From NCBI GenBank assembly GCA_028280805.1, contig JANQLB010000096.1:1-64000 (forward strand): a stretch of 64,000 nt of DNA, written 5' to 3'. The translations under genes and the position numbers were made by a program. This DNA is from Tissierellales bacterium (GTDB lineage Bacteria; Bacillota; Clostridia; Tissierellales; VENL01). The notes under the pieces are model-generated. The model was given only the letters and a program-made list of their open reading frames with translations. It made no database searches and had not been told where the DNA came from. Shown here one piece after another: positions 27,360 to 37,506 of this stretch (positions are counted from its first letter, which is position 1; every line of letters begins with the position of its first letter).

Positions 27360-28502
27360 ATGACAAAAAAATTCATGGCAATTATTTTATTATTTACTGT
27401 TATCATCTTGGTAACTGTATCATGTTCTAATCCTAAAGATACCTTAGACCATTTAGAAGATGTGACAAATAAAGAAAATTCTCAAAATGAAAATAGTAAT
27501 GAAAATGAAATAGATGATGAATCTAATATTGATGAAAACAGTGAAGATATAGATAATCAAGGAGACGATCCTATTGATTCCGAGGATGAAGAAATTGATA
27601 TTGTGGTTAGCGGAATTGCATCACCATTAAGTGGTATAATAGCTCCTGATGAAAAGGTAAACAGAAGACCTGTTGCCATAATAATAGACAATCATCCTAA
27701 AGCGAGATGGCAAGCCGGTTTAGTGCAAGCAGAAGTAGTTTATGAATTTCCGGTTGAATTTCCTTATACTAGATATATGGCTGTTTTCTTAATAAATGAC
27801 CCGCAGGAGATTGGTCCTATAAGAAGCTCAAGACCATACTTTGTAAATGCTTTGTTAGAATATGATCCAGTGTGTGTAAGGGTTGGTGGAAGTGATGAAG
27901 CAAATGCGTATATTGAAAGACTTAATTTAGCTGATTTAAATGCTATTGATCACGGCGGCTTTTGGACAGTTTACGAAAATGGTAAAAAACCTCCCAATAA
28001 TACGTATTCTAGTATGGAAGTTATCAGAAAAAATCAGAAAGCTAGAGGATTTAGATTACAGGGGAATTATGAAGGCTTTGAATTTTATGAGAAAGATACT
28101 GATATAGAAGGCAAGAATGCAAGTACAGTTACTATACATTATAATAATTCAAATAAAACTAAATATGTTTTTAATGAACAGGAAAAAGTATATTTAAGAT
28201 ATAAGGATGGCAAGCTGCATATTGATGAAATTGATGAGTCACCTATGTTAGTAGAGAACATTATTATACAAAAGGCAAGAAATAAAATTATAGATGATGA
28301 GGGTCGATTATCAATAGATACAATAGGTGAAGGTGAAGGGTATTATATTACTAACGGAAATGCTATAGATATTAAATGGGAAAAACAATCAGGAAAGAGT
28401 AAGACAAAATATTATGATGAAAGCGGTCAAGAAATAAAATTTAATATAGGTCAAACTTGGATTCAGGTTGTAAAATTAAATTCAAATATTGAGATTAGAT
28501 AA
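27360..28502 (+). CDS. DUF3048 domain lipoprotein (YerB-like)
   Basis: A 380-residue predicted lipoprotein. A hydrophobic leader ends in the lipobox VTVSC (Cys about 22), and an acidic Asn/Glu/Asp-rich linker (about 30-85) precedes the DUF3048 domain. That domain shows RRPVAIIIDNHPKARWQ, VYEFPVE, IGPIRSSRPYF and HGGFWTVYENGK. DUF3048 proteins are exported by Firmicutes and have no established function. AAGGAGGA sets the ATG. It follows the CNNM gene by 54 bases within the housekeeping cluster. Confidence 0.9.
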   Translation: MTKKFMAIILLFTVIILVTVSCSNPKDTLDHLEDVTNKENSQNENSNENEIDDESNIDENSEDIDNQGDDPIDSEDEEIDIVVSGIASPLSGIIAPDEKVNRRPVAIIIDNHPKARWQAGLVQAEVVYEFPVEFPYTRYMAVFLINDPQEIGPIRSSRPYFVNALLEYDPVCVRVGGSDEANAYIERLNLADLNAIDHGGFWTVYENGKKPPNNTYSSMEVIRKNQKARGFRLQGNYEGFEFYEKDTDIEGKNASTVTIHYNNSNKTKYVFNEQEKVYLRYKDGKLHIDEIDESPMLVENIIIQKARNKIIDDEGRLSIDTIGEGEGYYITNGNAIDIKWEKQSGKSKTKYYDESGQEIKFNIGQTWIQVVKLNSNIEIR

Positions 28503-28528
28503 AAATATAGTTTATAAAGGAGGATTCA

Positions 28529-28948
28529 ATGGATAAAAATATATATGTTGAATTAATTAGAAAAGCTGAAGAAGTAAAGAAAAAAGCTTATGTACCTTAT
28601 TCAAACTATCATGTGGGAGCTGCAGTATTAACTAAGAGCGGAAAGATATATACAGGATGTAATATTGAGTCGGCATCATATACTCCAACCATATGTGCTG
28701 AAAGAACAGCTATATCTAAGGCTGTGTCAGAAGGAGATAGAGAAATTGAAGCAATAGCAGTTATCGGTGATTCAGAATATACATTTCCATGTGGTGTATG
28801 CAGACAGGTAATAAGAGAATTCGGTAAAAATATTAAAGTAATAATAGCAAAATCAGAAGAAGATTATAAGGTTTTTACGCTTGATGAACTGCTGCCACAT
28901 AGCTTCGGACCTAACGACCTTAAGCAATCACAAGCTGGGAGGAAGTAG
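28529..28948 (+). CDS. cdd: Cytidine deaminase
   Basis: A 139-residue homotetrameric-type cytidine deaminase of pyrimidine salvage. The zinc site is visible as CAERTAIS (the Cys-Ala-Glu core) and PCGVCRQ; KAYVPYSNYHVGAAV is the N-terminal signature. AAGGAGG sets the ATG. The stop lies one base before the era start, the usual Firmicute cdd-era order. Confidence 0.97.
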   Translation: MDKNIYVELIRKAEEVKKKAYVPYSNYHVGAAVLTKSGKIYTGCNIESASYTPTICAERTAISKAVSEGDREIEAIAVIGDSEYTFPCGVCRQVIREFGKNIKVIIAKSEEDYKVFTLDELLPHSFGPNDLKQSQAGRK

Positions 28949-28949
28949 T

Positions 28950-29837
28950 ATGTCTTATAAATCAGGATTTGTTACAATAATAGGAAGACCAAATGTAGGA
29001 AAATCTACTTTGCTAAATTGTATAATAGGAGAAAAGATAGCTATTATTTCCGACAAACCTCAAACAACAAGAAATAAGATACAATGTGTTTATACAGGGA
29101 AGGATTTTCAAATAGTTTTCTTAGATACACCGGGAATACACAAGCCTAAGAACAAATTAGGAAATTATATGGTCCATACAGCAAAAAATACACTAAATGA
29201 AGTTGATACCATAATCTGGATGATTGATGAAAGTTTAGAAATTGGACCCGGAGATGAATATATTCTTAAAGAGTTAGAAAATATAAAAACGCCTAAGATT
29301 TTAGTAATAAATAAAATAGACAAAATATCAAAAGAACAGGTTGGAGATATTATTTCTAATTATAGAGACTATGGTATCTTTGAACAAATAATACCCATAT
29401 CGGCATCTTATGGCAGTAACGTTGATGAGCTTGTTTATACCATCAAAAAGCTTTTACCTGATGGACCGCAATACTTTCCGGAGGATATGATTACTGACCA
29501 GCCCGAAAGACTTATAATCTCCGAGATAATTAGGGAAAAAGCTCTACACTTTTTGGATCAAGAAGTACCGCATGGAATAGCTGTTGGTATTGACATGATA
29601 AAGCCTAGAGAAAACAATGATATTATTGATATAAACGCAACTATTTACTGTGAAAGAGATTCTCATAAAGGAATAATTATAGGTAAGGGTGGTAGAAAGC
29701 TTAAAGGCATAGGTAAAAGTGCTAGAAATGATATAGAATTACTTTTAGGGAGTAAGGTGTTTTTAGAATTATGGGTAAAAGTTAACAAAAATTGGAGAGA
29801 AAATGAAAGAATGCTTAGAACGTTTGGCTATAAGTAA
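28950..29837 (+). CDS. era: GTPase Era
   Basis: A 295-residue GTPase that binds 16S rRNA and helps assemble the 30S subunit. The G motifs are in order: GRPNVGKST (G1), DTPGIHKP (G3), NKID (G4) and SAS (G5). The C-terminal KH domain contains GIIIGKGGRKLKGIG. The frame is open into cdd, but GGGAGGAAG at 28938-28946 and homology set the ATG at 28950. It is followed by yqzL and recO as in Bacillus. Confidence 0.98.
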   Translation: MSYKSGFVTIIGRPNVGKSTLLNCIIGEKIAIISDKPQTTRNKIQCVYTGKDFQIVFLDTPGIHKPKNKLGNYMVHTAKNTLNEVDTIIWMIDESLEIGPGDEYILKELENIKTPKILVINKIDKISKEQVGDIISNYRDYGIFEQIIPISASYGSNVDELVYTIKKLLPDGPQYFPEDMITDQPERLIISEIIREKALHFLDQEVPHGIAVGIDMIKPRENNDIIDINATIYCERDSHKGIIIGKGGRKLKGIGKSARNDIELLLGSKVFLELWVKVNKNWRENERMLRTFGYK

Positions 29838-29933
29838 TTATAGCGGTTTTAACTAAAATAGCATAAATTGCTTGGTATTAAATGTTTATGCCCGTAAAAA
29901 ATAAATACATATAATCTCAATAGGAGGGATTTT

Positions 29934-30089
29934 ATGTTGAGAAATGAGATGTGGAAAATATTTAAATCTACGGGTAATATAAACGCTTATATGTATTATA
30001 AAGATAGTCAAAGAGATAATATAGAAATGAAATGTAATGTTCAAAAAGATAGTAGTAAGGAGGACGATAAGCTTCTCCAAGGCTTCTGA
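29934..30089 (+). CDS. yqzL: YqzL family small protein
   Basis: A 51-residue protein beginning MLRNEMWKIFKSTGNINAYM. The core WK-F--TGNI-AY is the signature of the YqzL family, small proteins of unknown function encoded between era and recO in Firmicutes. The position here is identical. AGGAGGG at 29922-29928 sets the ATG. The stop is 15 bases before recO. Confidence 0.85.
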   Translation: MLRNEMWKIFKSTGNINAYMYYKDSQRDNIEMKCNVQKDSSKEDDKLLQGF

Positions 30090-30104
30090 TTTAGAGGTGT
30101 GAAA

Positions 30105-30845
30105 ATGTATATTAAAACTCAGGGTATTGTTTTAAAGCAAATAAGTTTTAAAGATTCTGATAAAATATTAACCTTATTCTGTAGAGAAAATGGAAAAATA
30201 AATGCTATTGCAAAAGGGGCTAAGAAAACGAAAAGTCCCTTCATAGGTATCACTCAAATGTTTTGTTACAGTGAATTTGTCTTATATAAAGGCAGAAATT
30301 TTTATCATATTAATCAAGGAGAAGTTTTAAACTCTTTTTATTCCCTTAGGGAAGATTTATATAAACTTGCCTATGGGTCTTACATATTAGAAACTGTTGA
30401 GTATGGGATTACTGAAGGCGAAAGCAACGAAAGGATTTTTTTATTAGTTCTTAAAACTTTAAAGACATTATCACTAATGGAAAGAGATTTTTTAAAGCTG
30501 CTTTTAGCATTTCAGTTAAAGTTTATGAGCTTTATTGGTTATAAACCTGAGCTTAAAATATGTGTTATATGTAATAATAGTCAGTTAGATGAAATAAAAT
30601 TTAATATAGCAGGAGGGGGAGTTGTTTGTAGTAAGTGTAAACATTTAGGTGATGAAAAGATCGATAAATCAATTATAAGTGCTATAGATGCTTTACTTTA
30701 TGCTAAATTAGATACTTTAGAGAGCATAGTAATACCAAACCACATACTAAAGGATATACAAACAATAGTTACAAAGTACACTTTAAATCATTTAGACAGA
30801 AAGACATTCAAATCGCTGGACTTTATAAAAGCTATACCCAAATAG
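30105..30845 (+). CDS. recO: DNA repair protein RecO
   Basis: A 246-residue protein that loads RecA onto SSB-coated DNA in the RecFOR recombination pathway. An N-terminal OB fold (residues 1-78, TQGIVLKQISFKDSDKIL) precedes a helical domain and a zinc site, CVICNN at about 152 and CSKCKHLG at about 175. Length is normal. I start it at ATG 30105, spaced after AGAGGTG; the in-frame GTG at 30099 overlaps the ribosome binding site. Confidence 0.93.
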   Translation: MYIKTQGIVLKQISFKDSDKILTLFCRENGKINAIAKGAKKTKSPFIGITQMFCYSEFVLYKGRNFYHINQGEVLNSFYSLREDLYKLAYGSYILETVEYGITEGESNERIFLLVLKTLKTLSLMERDFLKLLLAFQLKFMSFIGYKPELKICVICNNSQLDEIKFNIAGGGVVCSKCKHLGDEKIDKSIISAIDALLYAKLDTLESIVIPNHILKDIQTIVTKYTLNHLDRKTFKSLDFIKAIPK

Positions 30846-30861
30846 CCTGGGAGGTGAAAGT

Positions 30862-31395
30862 GTGGAAATAACATTAGAAAAAATTGATACTATCAGATCA
30901 AGAACTGGTGTAACCTACAGACAAGCTAAGGATGCACTGGAAAAGCATAATGGAGATGTAGTTGAAGCGTTGATTGACTTAGAGGAGAACCAAAAATCAT
31001 TTGGACAGAATATAAGTGAAAATATTACTAATACAGCAGATACTATCATGGAAAAACTTAAGGAAGCTCTTAAAAAAGGTAATGTTACAAAGATTGTTGT
31101 GAAAAAAGATGGTAATACCATTATGAATATTCCAGTTACTGCTGGAGCAATAGGAACAATATTATCACCGCCTGTTACTGCTATAGGTTTAACATCTGCT
31201 TTAGCTACCAAATGTACTATTGAAATTGTTAAGGAAAATGGTGAAGTAGTTAACATCAATAATATGACAGAAAAAACTGTGAGTAAAATGAAGAATGTTA
31301 TGAAAAGAGATAAGTCAAATAACATGAACATGAATACAAACCAAAATAATGCAGATAGTACAAATCAAGACAATGATGCCTCACAGATGAATTAA
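30862..31395 (+). CDS. DUF4342 domain protein with N-terminal UBA-like fold
   Basis: A 177-residue protein. Residues 1-42 resemble the UBA/TS-N helical bundle of elongation factor Ts (IRSRTGVTYRQAKDALEKHN). Residues ~60-140 match DUF4342, with a hydrophobic glycine/alanine-rich stretch (VTAGAIGTILSPPVTAIG). The tail is rich in Asn, Asp, Gln and Met. The function is unknown. GGAGGTGA sets GTG 30862, 16 bases after recO, so it closes the era-recO transcript; a new promoter follows for glyQS. Confidence 0.8.
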   Translation: MEITLEKIDTIRSRTGVTYRQAKDALEKHNGDVVEALIDLEENQKSFGQNISENITNTADTIMEKLKEALKKGNVTKIVVKKDGNTIMNIPVTAGAIGTILSPPVTAIGLTSALATKCTIEIVKENGEVVNINNMTEKTVSKMKNVMKRDKSNNMNMNTNQNNADSTNQDNDASQMN

Positions 31396-31408
31396 ATATA
31401 AAAAACTA

Positions 31409-31437
31409 TTGACAATTTAGTTAATCTTTGCTACATT
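31409..31437 (+). promoter_or_regulatory. Sigma-A promoter of the glyQS T-box leader
   Basis: TTGACA at 31409-31414 and TACATT at 31432-31437 are separated by 17 bases, directly upstream of the T-box leader. Confidence 0.8.
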
Positions 31438-31454
31438 ATTTAATATAAAAATTT

Positions 31455-31650
31455 TCATATGAATACACTATGATAAAGATAAGTAATAAACACATTTGAC
31501 AGCGAACTGAGAATAGTGAAAGCTCAGTACTAGTTTATGAAAGGAGCTTTTGAGTGTATTTATAATATAAAGAGGATGTCTTTTGGCATCAAGTAGGGTG
31601 GAACCGCGGAGCTAACCTTTCGTCCCTATATGGGAGCGAAGGGTTTTTGT
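31455..31650 (+). ncRNA. T-box riboswitch (glycine) controlling glyQS
   Basis: A T-box leader that senses uncharged tRNA-Gly. The conserved T-box sequence AGTAGGGTGGAACCGCGG is at 31592-31609. It precedes a terminator stem (about 31615-31647, CCTTTCGTCCC with GGGAGCGAAGGG, then Ts). The upper part of Stem I has the typical AGCGAAC...GTGAAAGCTC loop at 31501-31525. On the 3' side of Stem I, a GGA glycine codon at 31543-31545 is the likely specifier. Uncharged tRNA-Gly would stabilise the antiterminator and allow glyQS expression. Confidence 0.92.
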
Positions 31651-31681
31651 TTTTGTAAATAAGTACTAGGAGGTAATATTT

Positions 31682-32569
31682 ATGTATTTTCAACAGTTAA
31701 TTTTAAAACTTTTAGAATATTGGGGAGACCAAGGATGTATTATAATGCAGGCTTATGACATTGAGAAAGGTGCAGGCACAATGAACCCTCAAACTTTTTT
31801 GAGGTCTTTAGGACCTGAACCTTGGAAGGTTGTATATATTGAACCCTCTAGAAGACCGGCAGATGCCAGATATGGAGAAAATCCAAATAGAGTATATCAG
31901 CACCATCAATGTCAAGTTATATTAAAGCCGTCTCCAGACAATGTCCAAGAAATCTACTTGGGAAGCTTGGAGGCACTGGGAATAAACCCTTTAAAGCATG
32001 ACATCAGGTTTGTTGAGGACAACTGGGAAGCTCCAACCTTAGGTGCATGGGGCTTAGGTTGGGAAGTATGGTTAGATGGTATGGAAATAACACAATTCAC
32101 ATATTTTCAACAGGTTGGAAGTATCAACTGTGAGTTAGAATCAGCAGAATTAACTTATGGTCTTGAGAGAATTGCAATGTATTTACAGGATGTTGATAAT
32201 ATTTTTGATATTGAATGGGTTAATGGAGTCAAGTATGGAGAAGTATTTAAGCAGGCTGAATATGAACACTCCGTTTATAGTTTTGAAGAAGCAGATGTTG
32301 AAGTTTTATTTGGGTTGTTTAAAGTCTATGAAAATGAGGCAGCTAAGCTTATTGAAAAAGATTTAGTATTTCCTGCATATGATTTTGTTTTAAAATGTTC
32401 TCATACCTTTAATGTTCTAGATGCTAGAGGTGCTATAAGTGTAACAGAGAGGACCAGCTACATTGGAAGAGTTAGAAATCTAGCCAGACTTGTCGCAGCT
32501 AAATATCTAGAAAAAAGAGAAGAGTTAGGGTTTCCCCTATTAAAGGGAGGTACTGTAAATGACAAATAA
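31682..32569 (+). CDS. glyQ: Glycyl-tRNA synthetase alpha subunit
   Basis: A 295-residue catalytic subunit of the heterotetrameric (alpha2beta2) glycyl-tRNA synthetase. It has the class II signatures [17 protein letters not shown] and [24 protein letters not shown] sets the ATG at 31682. It overlaps glyS by 11 bases, giving coupled translation of the two subunits. Expression is controlled by the glycine T-box immediately upstream. Confidence 0.98.
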   Translation: MYFQQLILKLLEYWGDQGCIIMQAYDIEKGAGTMNPQTFLRSLGPEPWKVVYIEPSRRPADARYGENPNRVYQHHQCQVILKPSPDNVQEIYLGSLEALGINPLKHDIRFVEDNWEAPTLGAWGLGWEVWLDGMEITQFTYFQQVGSINCELESAELTYGLERIAMYLQDVDNIFDIEWVNGVKYGEVFKQAEYEHSVYSFEEADVEVLFGLFKVYENEAAKLIEKDLVFPAYDFVLKCSHTFNVLDARGAISVTERTSYIGRVRNLARLVAAKYLEKREELGFPLLKGGTVNDK

Positions 32570-34640
32570 ATATTTATTAGAAATTGGGACAGAAGAAATA
32601 CCTTCAAGATTTATAAACAATGCTCTTAATCAGTTGGAAGAAAATTCAAAAAAGCTGCTGACAGATGAAAGAATATCCTTTGGTGATATAGATGTTTATG
32701 CTACACCTAGAAGACTAACCTTGATTATAAACGATATAGCTAAAACACAAAATGATCTTGAAGAATTAGTAAAGGGTCCGTCAAAAAAGATTGCTTTTGA
32801 CAACGAAGGTAAAACATCAAGAGCATTACAAGGTTTTATGAAAGGTCAAGGAGTAACACTTGATGATATTATTACAAAAGAATTTAAAGGTGAAGAATAC
32901 GTTTATGCTAATAAAGTACAAAAAGGTAGAGATTCAAAAGATGTTATAAAAGAGAAGTTTCCATCCTTAATTAAATCTATTAGCTTTCCAAAGCCTATGG
33001 TATGGGGTGGGAAGAAACTTAAATTTGCTAGACCTATAAGGTGGATAGTTTCATTATTAAATAATGAAATTATTAACTTTAATCTAGAGGGAATAATAGC
33101 TTCAAACGTTACTAGAGGACATAGATTTTTAGGTAAAGACAGCATAGAAATATATAGTGTTGATGAATATATAGAAAAGCTAAGAAATAACTTCGTTATA
33201 GTTAACCATAATGAGAGAAAAGAATTAATAACTAAAGGCTGCGAAAAACTTGCTAAAGAGAGAGGTGGCAAGATTCTAAAAGATAAGGAATTATTAGATG
33301 AATTAACACATATAGTTGAGTATCCTACTTCTTTTATGGGTAATATAAAGAAAAATTATCTGGAACTGCCTAAAGAAGTTATAATAACTCCAATGAAAGA
33401 ACATCAAAAATATCTTCCTGTGATTGATGATAAGGGAAGGCTAATGCCATTTTTCATAGGAGTAAGAAATGGAGACCATGCAAATTTAGATATAGTTGCA
33501 AAAGGAAATGAAAAAGTATTGGATGCAAGGTTAGAAGATGCAAAATTCTTTTACAATGAAGATACTAAAAAGCCCCTTTACGATTATGTTGGCAGTCTAA
33601 AAAATATTGTATTTCAGAAAAAGCTTGGAACTATATATGATAAAACTGTTAGAATTAGGAAACTTTCAAGTGAGATAGCTAAGTATCTTGAAGTAGGAGA
33701 TGAAACTGAAAAAAATATAGATAGAGCAGCCTACTTGGCTAAAGCAGATTTATCTACAAAAATAGTATATGAATTTACTGAGCTTCAAGGGATAATGGGT
33801 AGAGAATATGCTGCTATATCAGGTGAAAATGAGATAGTTAGCTTGGCTATATATGAACATTATTTACCGCGTTTTGCTGATGATGAACTTCCCAACACTA
33901 CTGCGGGAGCTATATTGAGCATTACAGATAAGCTGGATACCATTGCTGGATGTTTCGCCATAGGGATACAGCCTACAGGGTCACAAGACCCTTATGGATT
34001 ACGAAGGCAATCTATTGGTATAACAAACATTTTTATTGATAAGAACCTTCATATATCTATGGATAAAATGATAGGATTAGCTTTAAAAACCTATGAAGAA
34101 CAAGATGGATTAGAATTTGATTATGATATAGTTAAGAAAGAAATTCTTCAATTCTTCAACGGAAGATTTAGGAGTATAATTATTGACATGGGAATAAGAT
34201 ATGATGTTGTTGATGCTGTTTTAAGCATAGACAATGATGATATTACTGATGTGCTTATCAGAGCTAAAGAACTTAACAAATGGATAGATAGAGATGAGTT
34301 AAGCGACATAATTGCTGCTTTTAACAGAGTTCAAAATCTATCACAAAAAACTGATAAATATACTGTTAAAAAACATTTATTACAGGAAAAAGAAGAGTTA
34401 AACTTATATCATATTTTCAATGAAATTGAAGAAAAGATAGATTCGTTATTAGCTTCAAAGCAGTATGATAAAGCATTAGATCAGCTGATAAACTTAAGAG
34501 AACCTATTGATGAATTTTTTGACAATGTGATGGTTATGGTTAAAGATGAAGATATAAAAGAAAACAGACTATCATTAATCAAAAAAATCTCTAATAAAAT
34601 GATGGAAATTTGTGATTTATCTAAAATTGTAAGTAAGTAA
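32559..34640 (+). CDS. glyS: Glycyl-tRNA synthetase beta subunit
   Basis: A 693-residue beta subunit with the N-terminal signature [13 protein letters not shown] and [10 protein letters not shown] central HD-like domain and a C-terminal DALR anticodon-binding domain (about residues 570-680) follow. The KEHQKYLP-like block ([13 protein letters not shown]) and [14 protein letters not shown] are typical. GGGAGG inside the end of glyQ sets its ATG. No clear terminator follows before ccpN, so read-through is possible. Confidence 0.97.
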   Translation: MTNKYLLEIGTEEIPSRFINNALNQLEENSKKLLTDERISFGDIDVYATPRRLTLIINDIAKTQNDLEELVKGPSKKIAFDNEGKTSRALQGFMKGQGVTLDDIITKEFKGEEYVYANKVQKGRDSKDVIKEKFPSLIKSISFPKPMVWGGKKLKFARPIRWIVSLLNNEIINFNLEGIIASNVTRGHRFLGKDSIEIYSVDEYIEKLRNNFVIVNHNERKELITKGCEKLAKERGGKILKDKELLDELTHIVEYPTSFMGNIKKNYLELPKEVIITPMKEHQKYLPVIDDKGRLMPFFIGVRNGDHANLDIVAKGNEKVLDARLEDAKFFYNEDTKKPLYDYVGSLKNIVFQKKLGTIYDKTVRIRKLSSEIAKYLEVGDETEKNIDRAAYLAKADLSTKIVYEFTELQGIMGREYAAISGENEIVSLAIYEHYLPRFADDELPNTTAGAILSITDKLDTIAGCFAIGIQPTGSQDPYGLRRQSIGITNIFIDKNLHISMDKMIGLALKTYEEQDGLEFDYDIVKKEILQFFNGRFRSIIIDMGIRYDVVDAVLSIDNDDITDVLIRAKELNKWIDRDELSDIIAAFNRVQNLSQKTDKYTVKKHLLQEKEELNLYHIFNEIEEKIDSLLASKQYDKALDQLINLREPIDEFFDNVMVMVKDEDIKENRLSLIKKISNKMMEICDLSKIVSK

Positions 34641-34765
34641 TATTTACAATACAGTTCATTAAAGGGTGAGGTTATATAATAATATATTGATAGTGGATTA
34701 TTGGATATTCTTTTGATAAAATAACTGTAAAAGTATAATCCCATATTATAAAAGGGGTGAGAGTT

Positions 34766-35398
34766 ATAGAACTTAGTGATAGACAAGAAAAAATAATTCA
34801 AATAGTAAAAGATAATCAGCCTATAACCAGTGAAGATATTGCTTGCAAGCTCAGTCTCACCAGATCTACTCTTAGACCGGATTTAGCTTTGCTTACTATG
34901 TCGGGAATTTTGGAGGCTAGACCTAGAGTAGGATACTTTTATTGCGGGAAATCATCTTTAAACTTTTTTTACGATACAATAAAAAAAATTAAAGTATCAG
35001 ATATTAAATCTCTTCCAGTTGTTGTAAATGAAGAAACAACGGTGTATGATGCTATAGTTACTTTATTTTTAGAAGATATAGGAACTATTTTTGTTATATC
35101 TGATGGATTTCTTTCCGGTGTAGTTTCTAGAAAAGATTTTTTACAAAGCTGTATAGGTGGTACTGATATAAACAAGATTCCTGTTGGTGTTATCATGACA
35201 AGAATGCCTAATATAACAGTTGTTAAAGCAGATGAAAGTGTATTGGATGCAGCCAGTAAAATAATAGAACATGAGGTTGACAGCTTACCAATAGTACATG
35301 AAGTTAAAAAAGATGACGGTAATATTGGATATAAGGTTGTTGGCAGAGTGTCAAAAACTAATATTACCAGATTATTTGTAGACCTATCCAGAACTTAA
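34766..35398 (+). CDS. ccpN: CcpN-type HTH regulator with CBS pair
   Basis: A 210-residue repressor of the CcpN/YqzB family: an N-terminal winged HTH (residues 5-60, PITSEDIACKLSLTRSTLRP and LEARPRVGYFY) and two CBS domains (about 75-205) that sense nucleotides. CcpN represses gluconeogenic genes in Bacillus, and its gene precedes the PEP-synthase regulator gene, as here. The start is unusual: GGGGTGA at 34754-34760 is correctly spaced for an ATA codon at 34766, giving the family N-terminus ELSDRQEKII. The in-frame GTG at 34757 lies inside that ribosome binding site. Confidence 0.87.
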   Translation: MELSDRQEKIIQIVKDNQPITSEDIACKLSLTRSTLRPDLALLTMSGILEARPRVGYFYCGKSSLNFFYDTIKKIKVSDIKSLPVVVNEETTVYDAIVTLFLEDIGTIFVISDGFLSGVVSRKDFLQSCIGGTDINKIPVGVIMTRMPNITVVKADESVLDAASKIIEHEVDSLPIVHEVKKDDGNIGYKVVGRVSKTNITRLFVDLSRT

Positions 35399-35412
35399 TA
35401 GGAGGTTTTTTT

Positions 35413-36231
35413 GTGAATAATAGAAGTACTGTAGTATATGTATTATCCGATTCAATAGGAGAAACAGGAGAACAGGTAGCAAAAGCAGTGATCAGTCAAT
35501 TTAATTCTGGGAAATATGAAACACGAAGATTTCCTTATATAACTCACGAAGAACAAATAATAGAAATTCTGGAAGAAGCTAAAAATGAAAAATGTATGAT
35601 CGTATTCACAATTGTAATTGACAACTTAAGGATATTTTTATTAGAAAAAGCTAAGGCTTACAACATTCAAGCTATAGATATTATGACTCCAATTTTAGAT
35701 GGTATGCAGAAACTTGTAGGATTTGAGCCTAAGAGAGAAGCTGGAATTATAAGAAAACTTGACGAGAAGTATTTTAGAAAGGTAGAAGCTATTGAATTTG
35801 CTGTAAAGTATGACGACGGAAAGGATACAAACGGTATTAAAAAAGCAGATATAGTACTTATAGGAGTTTCAAGAACTTCTAAAACACCATTGAGTATGTA
35901 TTTAGCTCATAAAAATGTTAAAGTAGCTAATATTCCTTTAGTTCCTGAAGTACCACCACCAGATGAACTTTTTGAAATAGATTCTCATAGAATAATTGGT
36001 TTAACTGCAAACCCAATTAAAATTAATGAGATAAGAAAAGAAAGGTTAAAGGCATTAGGGTTAAGTGATGATGCAAGTTATGCCAGTATGAAAAGAATAT
36101 TAAACGAATTACAGTATGCTGAAGAACTTATGAATAAGTTAAATTGTAAAGTTATAGATGTGTCAGTTAAGGCAGTTGAGGAGACAGCAGGAATTATTCT
36201 TAAGATTATAAAAGAAAAAGATTTAATATAG
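35413..36231 (+). CDS. ppsR: Pyruvate, phosphate dikinase / PEP synthase regulatory protein
   Basis: A 272-residue bifunctional serine/threonine kinase and pyrophosphorylase (DUF299, PpsR/YqfL). It switches pyruvate phosphate dikinase or PEP synthase off and on by phosphorylating a threonine. The P-loop GVSRTSKTP lies near residue 152, and the N-terminus carries LSDSIGETGEQVAKA. GGAGG sets GTG 35413. It follows ccpN by 14 bases, linking two controls of gluconeogenesis. The dikinase gene itself is not in this window. Confidence 0.93.
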   Translation: MNNRSTVVYVLSDSIGETGEQVAKAVISQFNSGKYETRRFPYITHEEQIIEILEEAKNEKCMIVFTIVIDNLRIFLLEKAKAYNIQAIDIMTPILDGMQKLVGFEPKREAGIIRKLDEKYFRKVEAIEFAVKYDDGKDTNGIKKADIVLIGVSRTSKTPLSMYLAHKNVKVANIPLVPEVPPPDELFEIDSHRIIGLTANPIKINEIRKERLKALGLSDDASYASMKRILNELQYAEELMNKLNCKVIDVSVKAVEETAGIILKIIKEKDLI

Positions 36232-36240
36232 TATTACATC

Positions 36241-36267
36241 GAGTGCTTATTATATAGGCACTCTTTT
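36241..36267 (+). terminator. Terminator after ppsR
   Basis: GAGTGC pairs with GCACTC (36241-36246 with 36258-36263), with partial internal pairing, followed by a T-run. Confidence 0.75.
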
Positions 36268-36422
36268 AATTATATGTTAAAAATGTTAACAAAAATTAAT
36301 ATTAACGTTGCATAAATGAGTAATAAAATAAAGGAGTAGTATCATATTTGTTGTATATATATATTAAAATTATATTTTTTGGTTACAATCAGTATATAGG
36401 ATATTAGTGAAGGGAGTTTCCT

Positions 36423-37439
36423 ATGAACATTCGTATACAAACAGAAGAAATTGAATTAAAAACCTTATCAAAGTATGCTTCCCTAAGCAGAGACACTAAG
36501 GGTAGAAAAATTGAAGAACAAAAATGTTCAATAAGAACTGACTTTCAACGTGATAGAGATAGAATCATACATTCTAAAGCATTTAGAAGACTTAAGAGAA
36601 AAACTCAGGTATTTATTGCACCAGAAGGAGATCATTATAGAACAAGGCTTACTCATACTTTAGAAGTTTCACAAATTTCCAGAACATTAGCAAGAGCTTT
36701 AAGGTTAAATGAAGACTTAGCTGAAGCAGTTTCATTGGCACATGATTTAGGGCACACTCCTTTTGGTCATACTGGTGAGAATGTACTAAACCAGATACAT
36801 ACAGGAGGTTTTAAGCACAATAAACAGAGTTTAAGAGTTGTTGATTTTTTAGAGCATAGAAGAAGGTCTAATGGTTTAAATCTTACGTATGAAGTAAGAG
36901 ATGGAATACTTAATCATACTGGTGAAAACGATCCTGAAACACTGGAAGGTCAAATTGTTAAAATTTGTGATAGAATAGCATACATTAACCATGATATAGA
37001 TGATTCTATTAGAGCAAATATTATAATATTAGATGACTTACCTAAAGACTGTTTAGAAGTTTTAGGTAGGACTCACAGTGAAAGAATTAACACGATGGTT
37101 ATTGATATTATAAATAATAGTATTGGTAAGAATAAGATAACTATGAGTGAGGAGATTAAATATCATACTGATAAATTAAGAGACTTTATGTTTAATAAAG
37201 TATATTTAACAAGTAATGCTAAAAAAGAGGATAAAAAGGCAAAATTTATTATAGAACAGTTATATATTTACTATCTTAACAATTTTAAAGAACTGCCCTT
37301 AGAACATAGAAATTATTATAATAATTCTAGCTCATCTAAGGAAGATGTAGTTTGTGATTATATTGCAGGAATGACAGATAAATACGTTACTAACCTATTC
37401 TCCAAACTATTTTTACCATCACCGTGGGATAAATATTAA
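36423..37439 (+). CDS. dGTP triphosphohydrolase-like HD protein
   Basis: A 338-residue HD-superfamily enzyme of the dGTPase family, which hydrolyses dNTPs to nucleosides and tripolyphosphate. The metal motif is in order: RLTHTLEVSQISRTLARAL, then AHDLGHTPFGHTGE, then ICDRIAYINHDIDD. It is the first gene of the Firmicute dgt-yqxD-dnaG-sigA series. GAAGGGAG upstream sets the ATG. Length is typical of the short Firmicute form. Confidence 0.92.
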   Translation: MNIRIQTEEIELKTLSKYASLSRDTKGRKIEEQKCSIRTDFQRDRDRIIHSKAFRRLKRKTQVFIAPEGDHYRTRLTHTLEVSQISRTLARALRLNEDLAEAVSLAHDLGHTPFGHTGENVLNQIHTGGFKHNKQSLRVVDFLEHRRRSNGLNLTYEVRDGILNHTGENDPETLEGQIVKICDRIAYINHDIDDSIRANIIILDDLPKDCLEVLGRTHSERINTMVIDIINNSIGKNKITMSEEIKYHTDKLRDFMFNKVYLTSNAKKEDKKAKFIIEQLYIYYLNNFKELPLEHRNYYNNSSSSKEDVVCDYIAGMTDKYVTNLFSKLFLPSPWDKY

Positions 37440-37506
37440 AAAAAGAAGGAGTAATGTGTTTTTTGTCGAATATTAGTTCTAGTAATAAAATAACTAGGAT
37501 GATTAT

